Numbered from the stretch's first letter, positions 8,859-19,032 are shown. The stretch is DNA of 64,000 nucleotides from Cupriavidus taiwanensis (GCF_900250115.1 NZ_LT984803.1:1265483-1329482), one strand, 5' to 3'. The notes: generated from the letters alone by a model not told the origin. Made by a program: numbers and translations.

Positions 8859-10247
8859 ATGACCCTGATTGCCCTCAATGCCGACGTCCTGGTGACCATG
8901 GACGCGCAGCGCCGCGAGATCCGCGACGGCGCGCTGGTCGCCGAGGGCCCCGCCGTGCAATGGGTCGGCCCTACCGCCGAGTTGCCGCCGCAGTACCGGC
9001 GCATGGTCGACGACGGCAGCGCGCAGGTGCTCGACATGCGCGGCCGCGTGGTCACGCCCGGGCTGGTCAACACGCACCACCACATGTACCAGAGCCTGAC
9101 GCGCGCGGTGCCGGCGGCGCAGGATGCCGAGCTGTTCTCGTGGCTGACCAACCTGTACATGCTGTGGTCGCACCTGACGCCGGAAATGATCGCGGTGTCG
9201 ACCAAGACCGCGATGGCTGAGCTGATGCTGTCTGGCTGCACCACCACCAGCGACCACCTCTACCTGTTCCCCAACGGTTCGCGGCTGGATGACTCGATCG
9301 CCGCGGCGCAGGAGATGGGCATGCGCTTCCATGCCGCGCGCGGCTCGATGAGCGTGGGCCGCAGCAAGGGCGGGCTGCCGCCGGACGTGGTGGTCGAAGA
9401 AGAGGCTGCGATCCTGCGCGACAGCCGGCGGCTGGTGGAGCAGTACCACGACAGCGCGCGCCACGCGATGCTGCGCGTGGTGCTGGCGCCGTGCTCGCCA
9501 TTCTCGGTATCGCGCGACCTGATGCGCGAATCGGCGGTGATGGCGCGGCACTACGGCGTGTCGCTGCATACGCACCTGGCCGAGAACGACAACGACATCG
9601 CCTATTCGCGCGAGAAATTCGGCCTGACGCCAGCGCAGTATGCCGAGGACCTCGGCTGGGTCGGCCACGACGTGTGGCACGCGCACTGCGTCAAGCTGGA
9701 CCACGAGGGCATCGCGCTGTTCGCGCGGACCGGCACCGGGGTGGCGCATTGCCCGTGCTCTAACATGCGGCTGGCATCGGGCATCGCGCCGGTGCGTGCC
9801 ATGCGCGACGCCGGCGTGCCGGTGGGGTTGGGCGTGGACGGCAGCGCGTCGAACGACGGCGCGCATATGCTGGGCGAGGCGCGCCAGGCGCTGCTGCTGC
9901 AAAGGGTCGGCTACGGTCCGGCCGCGATGAGCGCGCGCGAGGCACTGGAAATCGCTACGCTGGGCGGCGCGCGCGTGCTCAACCGCGACGATATCGGCGC
10001 GCTGGCGCCGGGCATGTCGGCGGACTTCATCGCCTTCGACCTGTCGTCGGTCGGGTTTGCCGGCGCTGGCCACGACCCGGTGGCGGCCCTTGTGTTCTGC
10101 ACGCCGGCCAATGTCGCGAGCAGCGTGATCAATGGCAGGGAAGTGGTGCGTGACGGCGAGCTGCTGACGGCCGACCTGCCCGCGGTACTGCTGCGCCATC
10201 GCGCGCTGGCGCGCACGCTGTTCGAGCGAGCCAGCCTCGGCGCGTGA
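8859..10247 (+). CDS. 8-oxoguanine deaminase-type amidohydrolase
   Basis: A 462-residue metal-dependent amidohydrolase of the AtzB/TrzN/8-oxoguanine deaminase group; hydrolytic deamination of an oxidised purine is the likely reaction. Metal ligands appear in order: the HHH cluster in TPGLVNTHHHMYQSLTRAV, His in LHTHLAEN, His in WHAHCVKLD and Asp in GLGVDGSASNDG. The last motif is characteristic of 8-oxoguanine and cytosine-type deaminases. The start has AGAGGA eight bases upstream. Length fits the family. Triazine hydrolases share the fold, so the substrate is probable and not proven. The gene and its LysR regulator sit between two identical tRNA-Lys genes. Confidence 0.82.
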   Translation: MTLIALNADVLVTMDAQRREIRDGALVAEGPAVQWVGPTAELPPQYRRMVDDGSAQVLDMRGRVVTPGLVNTHHHMYQSLTRAVPAAQDAELFSWLTNLYMLWSHLTPEMIAVSTKTAMAELMLSGCTTTSDHLYLFPNGSRLDDSIAAAQEMGMRFHAARGSMSVGRSKGGLPPDVVVEEEAAILRDSRRLVEQYHDSARHAMLRVVLAPCSPFSVSRDLMRESAVMARHYGVSLHTHLAENDNDIAYSREKFGLTPAQYAEDLGWVGHDVWHAHCVKLDHEGIALFARTGTGVAHCPCSNMRLASGIAPVRAMRDAGVPVGLGVDGSASNDGAHMLGEARQALLLQRVGYGPAAMSAREALEIATLGGARVLNRDDIGALAPGMSADFIAFDLSSVGFAGAGHDPVAALVFCTPANVASSVINGREVVRDGELLTADLPAVLLRHRALARTLFERASLGA

Positions 10248-10329
10248 CGAAGTGCCGTTGCGGCACGGGCGCTGGACTGTGCCACAACGGACCAGCGCGG
10301 CCGGGGTCGCCCAAGGCAAACGCCAAAGC

Positions 10330-10363
10330 AAAAGGCCGGAAGCATCGCTGCTTCCGGCCTTTC
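10330..10363 (-). terminator. Terminator of tRNA-Lys copy 2
   Basis: The minus strand reads AAAGGCCGGAAGC, a short loop, then GCTTCCGGCCTTTT. The stem closely resembles the one after copy 1, with compensating changes. It may also serve the convergent deaminase gene. Confidence 0.82.
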
Positions 10364-10373
10364 TTGTATTCGC

Positions 10374-10449
10374 TGGTGGGGCGTGAGTGACTCGAACACT
10401 CGACCTACGGATTAAGAGTCCGCTGCTCTACCAACTGAGCTAACGCCCC
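10374..10449 (-). tRNA. tRNA-Lys (anticodon CTT), copy 2
   Basis: It is base-for-base identical to the 76-base tRNA at 7591-7666, including the encoded CCA. Flanking bases on both sides are also similar, so this is a duplicated transcription unit with its own promoter and terminator. Confidence 0.97.
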
Positions 10450-10462
10450 AACGAAGAACGAG

Positions 10463-10490
10463 ATTCTAGCATGATTTCCGGCGCTGTCAA
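10463..10490 (-). promoter_or_regulatory. Promoter of tRNA-Lys copy 2
   Basis: On the minus strand a consensus TTGACA (10490-10485) is 16 bases from TAGAAT (10468-10463). It is a stronger match than the promoter of copy 1. Confidence 0.78.
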
Positions 10491-10676
10491 TTGCCTGACA
10501 CGATTGCCATGGCAAGGCTGCGCGAACGTGCAGGCGCGCGAAGGGCTCGGCCGACGGAACCGAACGGCGGTCGCCGTGGTCTTCCGAATGAATCCGATTG
10601 CACAGGGTTCTACCCATACGATTTTGCCGGAGCCATGTTAGGATGTTTCTCCACTTGCATATGGAGGGCTGCACCG

Positions 10677-10940
10677 ATGGATATCAAATTCCAAGAGCAA
10701 GAGCGCTACGACATCAATAACGAAGGCTTGTTGTTCCAGGCACTTGTCAATGGCGAGAAGGTGACTTGCGTGGTGACACGCGAAGCACTGTGGGAAGGTT
10801 TCAGCGCCGACCAGGTGTTGTCACTGGAAGAAGCATTCCGCGCCGGCCGCGAAACCATCGAACGCGCCGCCGTGGTGCTGATCGAGCAGGGCGCACCGCA
10901 GCCTATCGTCGTCAAGCGCGCCCACGTGGCGCCAATCTGA
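10677..10940 (+). CDS. DUF1488 family protein
   Basis: An 87-residue acidic cytoplasmic protein, MDIKFQEQERYDINNEGLLF and onward, matching the small DUF1488 family common in Burkholderiales. The conserved core covers QALVNGEKVTCVVTREALWE and a helix with LSLEEAFRAGRETIE. GGAGGG lies 8 bases before the ATG, fixing the start. It has no signal peptide, membrane segment or cysteine pair apart from one Cys. It is monocistronic between the tRNA promoter (divergent) and the convergent SulP gene. Its function is unknown. Confidence 0.8.
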   Translation: MDIKFQEQERYDINNEGLLFQALVNGEKVTCVVTREALWEGFSADQVLSLEEAFRAGRETIERAAVVLIEQGAPQPIVVKRAHVAPI

Positions 10941-11127
10941 TGCGGATGGATGCCCCGGCCCGCCCCAGGCAAGCCGCGGGCGCCCATCTGCAATCAGGTA
11001 ACAGAGCATAGGCCGTCCGGCCTTGCTTGCCAGCCGGCGCCGCCGGCCCAGGCAGTCCCCAGTTTCTTCCGCTTTTCTTTTTTTGCCGCCGTGAGCGTGG
11101 CGAAGCGCGCCTGTGCAGGCGCTCCGT

Positions 11128-12921
11128 TTACGGCCGCGCGGATGCCGCCGGCGCCGCCGTGGCGCCGGGCCGCGACGCGCATTCCTCGAAGATGCGCACC
11201 GTGCAGCGGGCGCAGACTTCCGGCGACAGCTGACCGATGATGGTGTGCAGCGCCTGCCGCTTGGTCGGAAACACATGGTCGGCGCCGAGCTTGTCGGTAA
11301 AGCCGGTCTGGGCCCAGGTCTGCAGTACCTGCGTGCGGGGACGGTGGAAGTACAGGTCGCCGCCGAGCGCGCGGCGCTCGCTCAGTTCGTATTCCCACAT
11401 TTCCGCGCCGGCGAGGTCGATGAAATTCATGCTCTTGGTCATCGCCAGCAGGTGGGTCTGGCCGGCATTGACGGTGCGCAGCCAGTGCAGGCGGTCGGTC
11501 ACGTATTGCACCGCGCCGAAGTAGATCGCACCCTCCATGCGCAGCAGCTTGAGCTGTGGGCATTCCGGCTGCGGCCGGCGCAGCTCGTCCAGCGGCGTGA
11601 AGCGCCGGCCGGGGTCGTCGGCATCCGGCACCAGGCTGCGCACGGCGGGCCGCGAGGTGCGGTACAGGTAGGCCACCAGCGACAGCACGGTGCCGAGCAG
11701 CACTGCCATTTCGAGCCGGATCACCAGCGTGGCGGCAAAGGTGCCGATGGCGATCGCGAACTCGGTACGGCTGAGCGTGAAGATGCGGCGCAGCCGCGCG
11801 ATGTCGAGCAGGCCCCACGCCACCAGCAGCAGCATCGCCGCGATCGCCGCCATCGGGATCTGCGCCAGCAGCGGCGCGCTGACCGCGACCAGCGCCACCA
11901 GCCACAGCGCCGAGAACACGCTCGCCAGCGGCGTGCGCGCGCCGGCCTCGAAATTGGGCACCGAACGGTTGAGCGAGCCGCAGGAGATATAGCCGGAGAA
12001 GAAGCCCCCCGCGATATTCGACAGGCCCTGGCCGATGAATTCGCGGTTGGCGTCGATATGCTGGCCCGAGCGCAGCGCCACCGCCTTGGCGATCGAGATC
12101 GACTGGCCCAGCGCGACGATGGTCAGCGCCGCGGCGATGCCGAGCAGGTCGGGCAGCTTGCGCCAGTCGACCTCCGGCACCTGGAAGTGGGGCAGCGCCG
12201 ACGGAATCGGCCCGACCACGTTGACGTGGTGGCCGCCGGCCTGGTTCAGCAGCAGCGCCACGCCATAGCCGGCGAGCAGGCCCAGCAGCAAGAACGGCAG
12301 GCGCCGCCACAGCCGCTTGCACAAGAGCGTCACCGCCAGCGTGACCGCGCCGACCATGGTCGCGTCCCAGTTGATGGCCTCGGCATGCTCGAACAGGTGG
12401 CGCAGCACGCCGAAGGCGCTGGTGCCGGTCGGCACCGACAGGCCGAACAGATCCTTCAGCGCATACAGGCCGATCAGCGTCGCCGCGCCGCAGGTAAAGC
12501 CGAGCAGCACCGACGGCGAAATAAAGTTGGCCAGCGAGCCCAGCCGCAGCGTGCCCACCGCCAGCTGCATCACGCCCACCACGATGGTCACCGCCAGCGC
12601 CAGGCCGATATAAGCCGGGCTGCCCGCGAACGCGAGCGGGCTCAGCATCGCGAACAGCGCCAGCGAGTTGGCGTTGGTCGGCCCCGACATGACGTGCCAG
12701 CTGGAACCGAACAGCGCCGCCACGATGCACGGCACCACCGCGCTGTAGATGCCGTACTGCGGCGGCAGGCCGGCCAGCGTGGCGAACGCCACCCCCTGCG
12801 GCAATACCAGCACGGCGCCGAGCAGCCCCGCCACCAGGTCGGCGCGCAGCGTGGTCGGGCCGACGCGCTGGCTCCATGGGAACAGGCGTGGCAGCAGCGA
12901 TGCGGTGGTCGGCGCGGGCAT
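11128..12921 (-). CDS. SulP family anion transporter with STAS domain
   Basis: A 597-residue inner-membrane permease of the SulP/SLC26 family. The N-terminal two thirds carry about 10-12 membrane segments, including the signature PPQYGIYSAVVPCIVAALFG and the substrate-site region SSWHVMSGPTNANSLALFAM. The C-terminal STAS domain starts near residue 440 (LLRMEGAIYFGAVQYVTD). The C-terminus adds a cysteine-containing tail, CARCTVRIFEEC. I chose the ATG at 12921; a TTG two codons upstream is equally possible, and neither has a clear ribosome site. The gene starts 20 bases after the upstream marR gene, so the two probably form an operon with translational coupling. The ion could be sulfate, bicarbonate or a dicarboxylate. 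Confidence 0.86.
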   Translation of the reverse strand: MPAPTTASLLPRLFPWSQRVGPTTLRADLVAGLLGAVLVLPQGVAFATLAGLPPQYGIYSAVVPCIVAALFGSSWHVMSGPTNANSLALFAMLSPLAFAGSPAYIGLALAVTIVVGVMQLAVGTLRLGSLANFISPSVLLGFTCGAATLIGLYALKDLFGLSVPTGTSAFGVLRHLFEHAEAINWDATMVGAVTLAVTLLCKRLWRRLPFLLLGLLAGYGVALLLNQAGGHHVNVVGPIPSALPHFQVPEVDWRKLPDLLGIAAALTIVALGQSISIAKAVALRSGQHIDANREFIGQGLSNIAGGFFSGYISCGSLNRSVPNFEAGARTPLASVFSALWLVALVAVSAPLLAQIPMAAIAAMLLLVAWGLLDIARLRRIFTLSRTEFAIAIGTFAATLVIRLEMAVLLGTVLSLVAYLYRTSRPAVRSLVPDADDPGRRFTPLDELRRPQPECPQLKLLRMEGAIYFGAVQYVTDRLHWLRTVNAGQTHLLAMTKSMNFIDLAGAEMWEYELSERRALGGDLYFHRPRTQVLQTWAQTGFTDKLGADHVFPTKRQALHTIIGQLSPEVCARCTVRIFEECASRPGATAAPAASARP

Positions 12922-12940
12922 TGGCAAGGAATGGGGCGGG

Positions 12941-13459
12941 CTAGCCGGCTGCGCCGCCGCGTCCGGACGGCGGCAAGGCAGCGGCGGCTGGCGCGGTGGA
13001 TTGAGGTGCGGCCGGCTGCGGGCCCAGGCTGGCCAGCATGGCGTCGAGCGCGCGGTAGACCTCGGCCAGACGCTCGGCCCCGAGCTGCTGAGCGAGCTGC
13101 TGGTAGCGGGCGTCGATCAGCGGCTCCATCCCGGCGATGACATCGTGCGCGGCGGCGGTCAGGCTGACCAACTGGCGGCGCTGGTCGGTGGCCGAGCGCG
13201 TGCGTGCCACCAGCCCGGCGTCTTCCATGCCGGCCAGCATGCGCGTCAGGCTCGGGCTCAGGATCAGGCAGGCCTCGGCAAGCTGGTTGGGCTCCATCGG
13301 CCCGCGCTCGTTGAGCGTGCGCAGCACGCGCCATTGCTGCTCGGTCACGCCGAACTGCCGCAGGATCGGCCGGAAGCCGGCCAGCAACGCTTCGCGCGCT
13401 TGCAGCAGCAGGTGAGGGAGATTGCGATGGCGAAACATGGCCTGGCCGGAAGGGCTCAT
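12941..13459 (-). CDS. MarR family regulator (HpaR-like)
   Basis: A 172-residue MarR-family protein whose N-terminal half resembles HpaR: LPHLLLQAREALLAGFRPIL followed by FGVTEQQWRVLRTLNERGPM. The recognition region is ACLILSPSLTRMLAGMEDAG, with the wing at RTRSATDQRRQLVSLT. The C-terminal 25 residues are Ala/Pro-rich and poorly conserved. Two starts are possible, 13459 and 13438. It lies 20 bases upstream of sulP on the same strand and probably regulates this operon. HpaR relatives sense aromatic acids, but the ligand here is unknown. Confidence 0.8.
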   Translation of the reverse strand: MSPSGQAMFRHRNLPHLLLQAREALLAGFRPILRQFGVTEQQWRVLRTLNERGPMEPNQLAEACLILSPSLTRMLAGMEDAGLVARTRSATDQRRQLVSLTAAAHDVIAGMEPLIDARYQQLAQQLGAERLAEVYRALDAMLASLGPQPAAPQSTAPAAAALPPSGRGGAAG

Positions 13460-13568
13460 GCCCGCAGTGTAGCGGGCACGGCAGCGCGCGGCGAGCGGGG
13501 CTTGCCCGGGCTTGCCTGAACCCGCGCCACGCGCCAGCGCGGCCGGCGCGCGCGCAGGGCGGCGCGGC

Positions 13569-14399
13569 TCAGCCGCAATGCAGGGTCGCCACCACCGGCG
13601 TGTGGTCGGACGGCTGTTCCCACGTGCGCGGCACCCGGTCGATCACGCAGGCGGTGCACTGCCCGGCCAGCGTCGGCGACAGCAGGATATGGTCGATGCG
13701 CAGCCCGGCATTGCGCCGGAACGCCAGCATGCGGTAATCCCACCACGAGAATGCCTTGTCCGGCTGCTCGAACTTGCGGAACGCATCGGCCAGGCCCAGT
13801 TCGAGCAGCGCGGCAAAGGCGGCGCGCTCCGGCGGCGAGACCAGGTTCTGGCCCTCCCACTTGGCCGGGTCGTGCACGTCGCGGTCCTCCGGCGCGATAT
13901 TGAAGTCGCCCAGCAGCGCCAGCCGCGGGTGGCGCGCCATTTCGTCGCGCAGCCACGCGGTCATCGCGTCGAGCCATTGCAGCTTGTAGGCGAACTTGTC
14001 CGAGTCGGGCGCCTGCCCGTTGGGGAAATAGGCGCAGACCAGGCGCAGGTCGCCATAGGTGGCGGCGATCACGCGTTGCTGCGCGTCCTCGAAGCCGGGG
14101 ATGTTGCGCACCACGTCGACGGGACCCGGCATGCTCGCGTCGCGCGCCAGGATGGCGACGCCGTTGTAGGTCTTCTGGCCGGTGTAGACGCTGTGGAAAC
14201 CGGCGTTCTCCAGTTCGGCCAGCGGGTACTTGTCGTCGGGCAGCTTCAGTTCCTGCAGGCACAGCGCGTCGATCGGCGCGCCGGCCTGGTCCTGTTCGGC
14301 CAGCCATTGCAGCACCTGCGGCAGGCGTACCTTGAGCGAATTGACGTTCCAGCTGGCGATGCGCAGCGGGCCCTGGCCCGGCAGTCCCAGCGCGCTCAT
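13569..14399 (-). CDS. xthA: Exodeoxyribonuclease III
   Basis: A 276-residue Mg-dependent AP endonuclease and 3'-5' exonuclease for base excision repair. The motifs of the exonuclease III fold are present in order: [34 protein letters not shown] (catalytic Glu), [15 protein letters not shown] and the C-terminal [13 protein letters not shown] with the catalytic Asp-His pair. Its ATG overlaps the stop codon of the upstream peptidase gene (ATGA, 14396-14399), so the two are co-transcribed and coupled. Length is normal. Confidence 0.95.
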   Translation of the reverse strand: MSALGLPGQGPLRIASWNVNSLKVRLPQVLQWLAEQDQAGAPIDALCLQELKLPDDKYPLAELENAGFHSVYTGQKTYNGVAILARDASMPGPVDVVRNIPGFEDAQQRVIAATYGDLRLVCAYFPNGQAPDSDKFAYKLQWLDAMTAWLRDEMARHPRLALLGDFNIAPEDRDVHDPAKWEGQNLVSPPERAAFAALLELGLADAFRKFEQPDKAFSWWDYRMLAFRRNAGLRIDHILLSPTLAGQCTACVIDRVPRTWEQPSDHTPVVATLHCG

Positions 14400-16480
14400 G
14401 CCGCCATCCCGCCGTGGCGCAGCAGCGCGTCGATCTGCGGCGCGCGGCCGCGGAACGCCACGAACGAGTCCATCGCGGGGCGGCTGCCGCCCACCGACAG
14501 GATCTCGCGCTGGTAGCGCGCGCCGGTTTCGCTGTCGAGCACCGTGCCGGACAGCTGCGCGGCCTCTTCGAACGCCGCGTAGACATCGGCCGACAGCACT
14601 TCGGCCCACTTGTAGCTGTAATAGCCCGCGGCATAGCCGCCGGCGAAGATATGGCTGAAGGTATTCGGCCAGCGCGACAGCGGATGCTGCGGCACCACGT
14701 GGACGCGGTCGTTGATCTGGCGCGACAGCTCCAGCACCGAGGTGGCGCCCGCGGGGTCGAAGTCGGTATGCAGGTGCATGTCGAACGACGAGAACACGAT
14801 CTGGCGCAGCGTCATCATGCCGTTCTGGAAGTTCTTTGCCGCCAGCATGCGGTCGAACAGCGCGCGCGGCAGCGGCGCGCCGGTGTCGACGTGCTGCGTC
14901 ATGCCGGTCAGCACTTCGTACTCCCAGCAGAAGTTCTCCATGAACTGCGACGGCAGCTCCACCGCGTCCCACTCCACGCCGTTGATGCCCGACACGCCCA
15001 GCTCGCCCACCTGCGTCAGCATGTGGTGCAGGCCGTGGCCGAACTCGTGGAACAGGGTGATGACCTCATCGTGCGTGAACAGCGCGGGCTTGTCGCCGAC
15101 CGGTGCCGAGAAATTGCAGGTGAGGTAGGCCACCGGGGTCTGCACGCCGCCGTGCTCGAGCACCTTGCGGCCGCGCGCGTCGTCCATCCACGCGCCGCCG
15201 CGCTTGCCTTCGCGCGCGTACAGGTCGATGTAGAACTGCGCCAGCAGCGTGCCGTCGGCGGTGCTGACGCGGAAGAAGCGCGCGTCCGGGTGCCAGGTCT
15301 GCGCCTGCTCGGGCTCGATGCGCACCGAAAACAGCTTCTGCACCACGCCGAACAGGCCCTCGAGCACCTTGGCTTCCGGGAAATACTGCTTGACCTCGTG
15401 TTCGGAGAACGCATAGCGCTGCTGGCGCAGCTTCTCCGAGGCATAGGCCACGTCCCACGGCGCCAGTTCCGGCAGGCCCAGCTCGGCCGCGGCAAAGGCC
15501 TTCAGCTCGGTCCAGTCCTGCTCGGCGTAGGGACGCGCCTTGACCGCCAGTTCGTCGAGGAACTTGAGTACCTCGGCGGGCGACTCGGCCATCTTCGGCA
15601 CCAGCGAGACTTCGCCATAGCACTGGTAGCCCAGCATCTGCGCCTCTTCGCGGCGCAGCGCCAGCTGCTCGCGCATATTGGCGGTGTTGTCCCAGTCGGC
15701 CTGGCCCTGGCCGTGCTGCGGCCCGAGCTCGGACGCGCGCGTGACGTTGGCCTCGTACAGGGTCTGGCGCAGCCCGCGGTCGTCGGCGTATTGCAGCACC
15801 GGGAAATAGGAGGGGAAGTGCAGCGTGAACTTCCAGCCGGCCTTGCCATCCTTCTGCGCGGCATGGCGGGCGGCTTCACGGGCATCGTCGGGCAGGCCGG
15901 CCAGGCGCGCCTCGTCCTCGACGATCAGCGCGTAGGCGTTGGTCGCGTCCAGCACGTGGTCGGAGAAGGCCTTGGACAGCTGGGCCTGCTGCTCCTGGAT
16001 CTCGGCAAAGCGCGGCTTCTTGTCCTCGGGCAGTTCGGCGCCGCCCAGGCGGAAGCCGCGCAGCTCGTTCTCGATCAGCTGGTGGCGCGCCGCGCTCATG
16101 CCGGCGAACTCGGGGCTGGCCGCCAGCGCCTTGTACTTGTCGTACAGCGCCAGGCTCTGGCCCAGCGAAGACCAGAACTCGGTGATGCGCGGCAGGTTCT
16201 CGGCATGCGCCTGGCGCAGCTCGGGCGTGTCGGCGACGGCGCTGAGGTGGCTGACCACGCCCCAGGCGCGGCCCAGCGGCTCGGTGGCAGCTTCCAGCGC
16301 CTGCACGGCGTTGGCCCAGTCGGCGGGCGTGGCGGGATCCTCGGCGCGGGCGACCGCCTGTTGCGCGCGCTCCAGCAGCACGTCGAGCGCGGGGCTGATG
16401 TGCTCGGGCCGGATCTCGGCAAAGCGGGGCAGGTCGGAAAAGTCCAGCAGCGGGTTGGTGGCGTTGGCGGCGTGGTCCAT
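14396..16480 (-). CDS. prlC: Oligopeptidase A, M3 family zinc metallopeptidase
   Basis: A 694-residue cytoplasmic thimet-type oligopeptidase that degrades short peptides and cleaved signal peptides. The zinc site HEFGH lies at residues 478-482 within [17 protein letters not shown], and the third ligand Glu lies downstream in [20 protein letters not shown]. The C-terminal [20 protein letters not shown] is the conserved substrate-binding block. No signal peptide is present. The length agrees with E. coli PrlC (680). It is co-transcribed with xthA through a 4-base overlap. Confidence 0.95.
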   Translation of the reverse strand: MDHAANATNPLLDFSDLPRFAEIRPEHISPALDVLLERAQQAVARAEDPATPADWANAVQALEAATEPLGRAWGVVSHLSAVADTPELRQAHAENLPRITEFWSSLGQSLALYDKYKALAASPEFAGMSAARHQLIENELRGFRLGGAELPEDKKPRFAEIQEQQAQLSKAFSDHVLDATNAYALIVEDEARLAGLPDDAREAARHAAQKDGKAGWKFTLHFPSYFPVLQYADDRGLRQTLYEANVTRASELGPQHGQGQADWDNTANMREQLALRREEAQMLGYQCYGEVSLVPKMAESPAEVLKFLDELAVKARPYAEQDWTELKAFAAAELGLPELAPWDVAYASEKLRQQRYAFSEHEVKQYFPEAKVLEGLFGVVQKLFSVRIEPEQAQTWHPDARFFRVSTADGTLLAQFYIDLYAREGKRGGAWMDDARGRKVLEHGGVQTPVAYLTCNFSAPVGDKPALFTHDEVITLFHEFGHGLHHMLTQVGELGVSGINGVEWDAVELPSQFMENFCWEYEVLTGMTQHVDTGAPLPRALFDRMLAAKNFQNGMMTLRQIVFSSFDMHLHTDFDPAGATSVLELSRQINDRVHVVPQHPLSRWPNTFSHIFAGGYAAGYYSYKWAEVLSADVYAAFEEAAQLSGTVLDSETGARYQREILSVGGSRPAMDSFVAFRGRAPQIDALLRHGGMAA

Positions 16481-16607
16481 GGCGTGTTCTCGGTTGGCTG
16501 CTCGGTTGGCTGGTCTTGGTCAGGCAATATTCCCGCAGATGGGGCCGGGGCGGCGGATTTTCCAGTGCCCCGGGTGGCGCATCCTGCGCCGCCGGCAAGG
16601 CGCGGGC

Positions 16608-17459
16608 TCAGCCCGCGGCGCGCTCGGCGGCCTCCAGCGTATTGATCAGCAGCATGGTGATGGTCATCGGCCCCACGCCGCCCGGCACCGGCGTGATGTA
16701 GCCGGCAACTTCGCGCACGCCGGCGAAGTCGACATCGCCGCACAGCTTGCCGTGGTCATCGCGGTTCATGCCGACATCGATCACCACCGCGCCGGGCTTG
16801 ACCATGTCGGCGGTGATCAGGTTGCGCTTGCCGACCGCGGCCACCACCACGTCGGCGTCGCGGGTGTGGGCGCCGATATCGCGGGTCTTGCTGTTGCAGA
16901 TGGTGACGGTGGCGCCGGCCTGCAGCAGCAGCATCGCCATCGGCTTGCCGACGATGTTGGAGGCGCCGACCACCACGGCACGCGCGCCGCGCAGCGGGTA
17001 CTGGATCGATTCCAGCATCTTCATGCAGCCGTAAGGCGTGCACGGGCGGAACAGCGGGGCGCCGGTCATCAGCGCGCCGGCGTTGGCGACGTGGAAGCCG
17101 TCGACGTCCTTTTCCGGTGCGATCGCTTCCAGCACCTTGTGGCTGTCGATGTGCCTGGGCAGCGGCAACTGCACCAGGATGCCGTGGATGCGGGGATCGC
17201 GGTTGAGGGCGTCGATGCGGGCCAGCAGGTCGGCCTCGGACAGGTCGGCCGGATAGCGGTCCAGCGACGAATGGAAGCCGTTGTCCTCGCACGCCTTGAC
17301 CTTGTTGCGCACGTAGACCTGGCTGGCCGGGTCTTCGCCCACCAGCACCACGGCCAGGCCGGGCTGGTGGCCGCGCTCGGTCAGGCGGGCGGCGCGCTGG
17401 GCGGCTTCGGAGCGGATTTGCTTGGCAAGGGCGTTGCCGTCGATCAGTTGGGCAGGCAT
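16608..17459 (-). CDS. folD: Bifunctional methylenetetrahydrofolate dehydrogenase / cyclohydrolase
   Basis: A 283-residue cytoplasmic enzyme that oxidises 5,10-methylene-THF with NADP and hydrolyses the product to 10-formyl-THF. Motifs are complete: [17 protein letters not shown] with the catalytic Lys, [13 protein letters not shown], the folate-site [11 protein letters not shown], and the Rossmann segment [20 protein letters not shown]. The C-terminal [20 protein letters not shown] is the family signature. The start [15 protein letters not shown] is standard for the family. Confidence 0.97.
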   Translation of the reverse strand: MPAQLIDGNALAKQIRSEAAQRAARLTERGHQPGLAVVLVGEDPASQVYVRNKVKACEDNGFHSSLDRYPADLSEADLLARIDALNRDPRIHGILVQLPLPRHIDSHKVLEAIAPEKDVDGFHVANAGALMTGAPLFRPCTPYGCMKMLESIQYPLRGARAVVVGASNIVGKPMAMLLLQAGATVTICNSKTRDIGAHTRDADVVVAAVGKRNLITADMVKPGAVVIDVGMNRDDHGKLCGDVDFAGVREVAGYITPVPGGVGPMTITMLLINTLEAAERAAG

Positions 17460-17616
17460 GGAGGCAGGGCGGGATGATGGCGAGAAGGTGGCGGCGCCGG
17501 CCCGCGCTGGCGCGCGGCAGGGCCAAAGGCGGAATTATAAGGGTTGCGCGAGGCGTGTCGCACGGAGCTTGACCGCCGGCAGCCCTCGCGCCCCCGGCCA
17601 CTGGTAGCATCGGCAC

Positions 17617-18297
17617 ATGCCTACCGCGCTCGCCTCGACCTGGTCCACTCCGCTGCTGGTGCTGCTGTCCGTATCCGCGCTGCTATGGGCGCTGACGCGC
17701 CGGCCCTGGCGGCTGTTGCGCCGCGATGCCCTGCAGAACGCCTGGCTCGGCGCGATGCTGCTGGTGGCGCTGCTGTGGACGGTGCGCGCGACGCTGGCCG
17801 GCGGCATGGTGATCCAGCTGCTCGGCGCCACGCTGATGGTGACGCTGTTCGGGCTGCCGCTGGCGCTGCTGTCGCTGTTTGCCGCGGACGTGGTCTCGCT
17901 GCTGGGGCTGGAGTACCTGGCCGGGCACGGCTGGAGCCAGTTCGACTGGGCCGCGCTATGGGTGCGCTATGTCTGGCTGGCGCTGCTGCCGGCGCTGCTC
18001 TCGGCGGGCCTGCAGGCGGCGATGCGGCGCCTGCTGCCGCGCCACCCGTTCATCTTTATCCTGGGGCACGGCTATTTCACCGCGGGGCTGGCCGCGCTCG
18101 GGGCGGGCGCGGCGCAAGCGGGGTGGCGCTACCTGACGGTGCCGGGGCAGTCCCTGAGCCTTGCGGATGCGCTGCTCGGGGCCGTCATCCTGGCCTTTGG
18201 CGAGGCCTTTCTCACCGGCATGCTGGTCGCGGTCTTTGTGGTCTATCGGCCACAATGGGTGGTGACATTCCGCGACGAGGATTACCTCGGGCGTTGA
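17617..18297 (+). CDS. CbiM-like integral membrane protein (COG3235 type)
   Basis: A 226-residue inner-membrane protein with about seven predicted hydrophobic helices, starting MPTALASTWSTPLLVLLSVS. It resembles the predicted membrane proteins related to the energy-coupling-factor permease CbiM. Conserved features include LPRHPFIFILGHGYFTAGLA in the middle and the C-terminal EAFLTGMLVAVFVVYRPQWV followed by VTFRDEDYLG. No ATPase or substrate subunit lies nearby, so whether it transports a metal or vitamin is unknown. It is divergent from folD. Confidence 0.7.
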   Translation: MPTALASTWSTPLLVLLSVSALLWALTRRPWRLLRRDALQNAWLGAMLLVALLWTVRATLAGGMVIQLLGATLMVTLFGLPLALLSLFAADVVSLLGLEYLAGHGWSQFDWAALWVRYVWLALLPALLSAGLQAAMRRLLPRHPFIFILGHGYFTAGLAALGAGAAQAGWRYLTVPGQSLSLADALLGAVILAFGEAFLTGMLVAVFVVYRPQWVVTFRDEDYLGR

Positions 18298-18399
18298 GCG
18301 GTGTGTAGCCGGGCGTGGGGACGGGCTTGCGGACGGGGCGGGGCGAGTCGCAGGTGCGGCCCAGGGCCGCACCGGACCGGATAGGCAGGCGCGGGCCGC

Positions 18400-19032
18400 T
18401 CAGCTGTTGCGCGACAGCGCCAGGCGCAGCAGGTCGGCGACGGTGTTGACGTTGAGCTTTTCCATGATGTTGGCGCGGTGCGCCTCCACGGTCTTGATGG
18501 AAATGCCCAGGTCGTCGGCGATCTGCTTGTTCAGGCGGCCGGCCACGATGCGCTCGAGCACCTGCTGTTCGCGCGTGGTCAGCTTGCCCAGCAGGTCCTT
18601 GGCGGCGCGTTGCTCGCGCGCGGTGGAGTGGTCGGTGCGGGCCTTCTGCAGCATGCGCTCGACCAGCGCGCGCAGCTCGGACTCGTCGAAGGGCTTCTCG
18701 ATAAAGTCGATCGCGCCGCGCTTCATGGTCGACACCGCCATCGGCACGTCGCCGTGGCCAGTGATGAAGACGATGGGGATGTCGATCTGCTCGGCGATCA
18801 TGCGCTCCTGCAGTTCGGGCCCGCTCATGCCGGGCATGCGCACGTCCAGGATCAGGCAGGACACCTGGCTGGCATCATAGGCGGCGAGGAACTGCTCGGC
18901 GCTGGTGAAGCTGCGCACCTGATAGCCATTGCCCTCCAGCAGCCAGGTCAGCGAGTCGCGCATGGCCTCATCGTCGTCGACGATGAACACGGTCTCGCCG
19001 CGGTGGGGCGTGGGGTTTGGCGTTGCGGTCAT
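18400..19032 (-). CDS. FixJ/NarL-type response regulator
   Basis: A 210-residue two-component transcription factor. The receiver domain (about residues 14-130) has the acidic pair in VFIVDDDEAMRDSL, the phosphoacceptor Asp63 in LILDVRMPGMSG, Thr in VFITGHGDVPMAV and Lys in FIEKPFDESEL. The C-terminal LuxR-type helix-turn-helix reads LTTREQQVLERIVAGRLNKQ and SIKTVEAHRANIMEKLNV. The start at 19032 has GAGGAG five bases upstream; a longer open frame is not used. It follows the histidine kinase gene after 158 bases on the same strand, its clear partner. Confidence 0.92.
   Translation of the reverse strand: MTATPNPTPHRGETVFIVDDDEAMRDSLTWLLEGNGYQVRSFTSAEQFLAAYDASQVSCLILDVRMPGMSGPELQERMIAEQIDIPIVFITGHGDVPMAVSTMKRGAIDFIEKPFDESELRALVERMLQKARTDHSTAREQRAAKDLLGKLTTREQQVLERIVAGRLNKQIADDLGISIKTVEAHRANIMEKLNVNTVADLLRLALSRNS

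Noticed and set aside
7667..10373. Insertion sequence or integrative element between the two tRNA-Lys genes
   Set aside because: No transposase, integrase or terminal inverted repeat is present. Only the tRNA duplication itself is visible.
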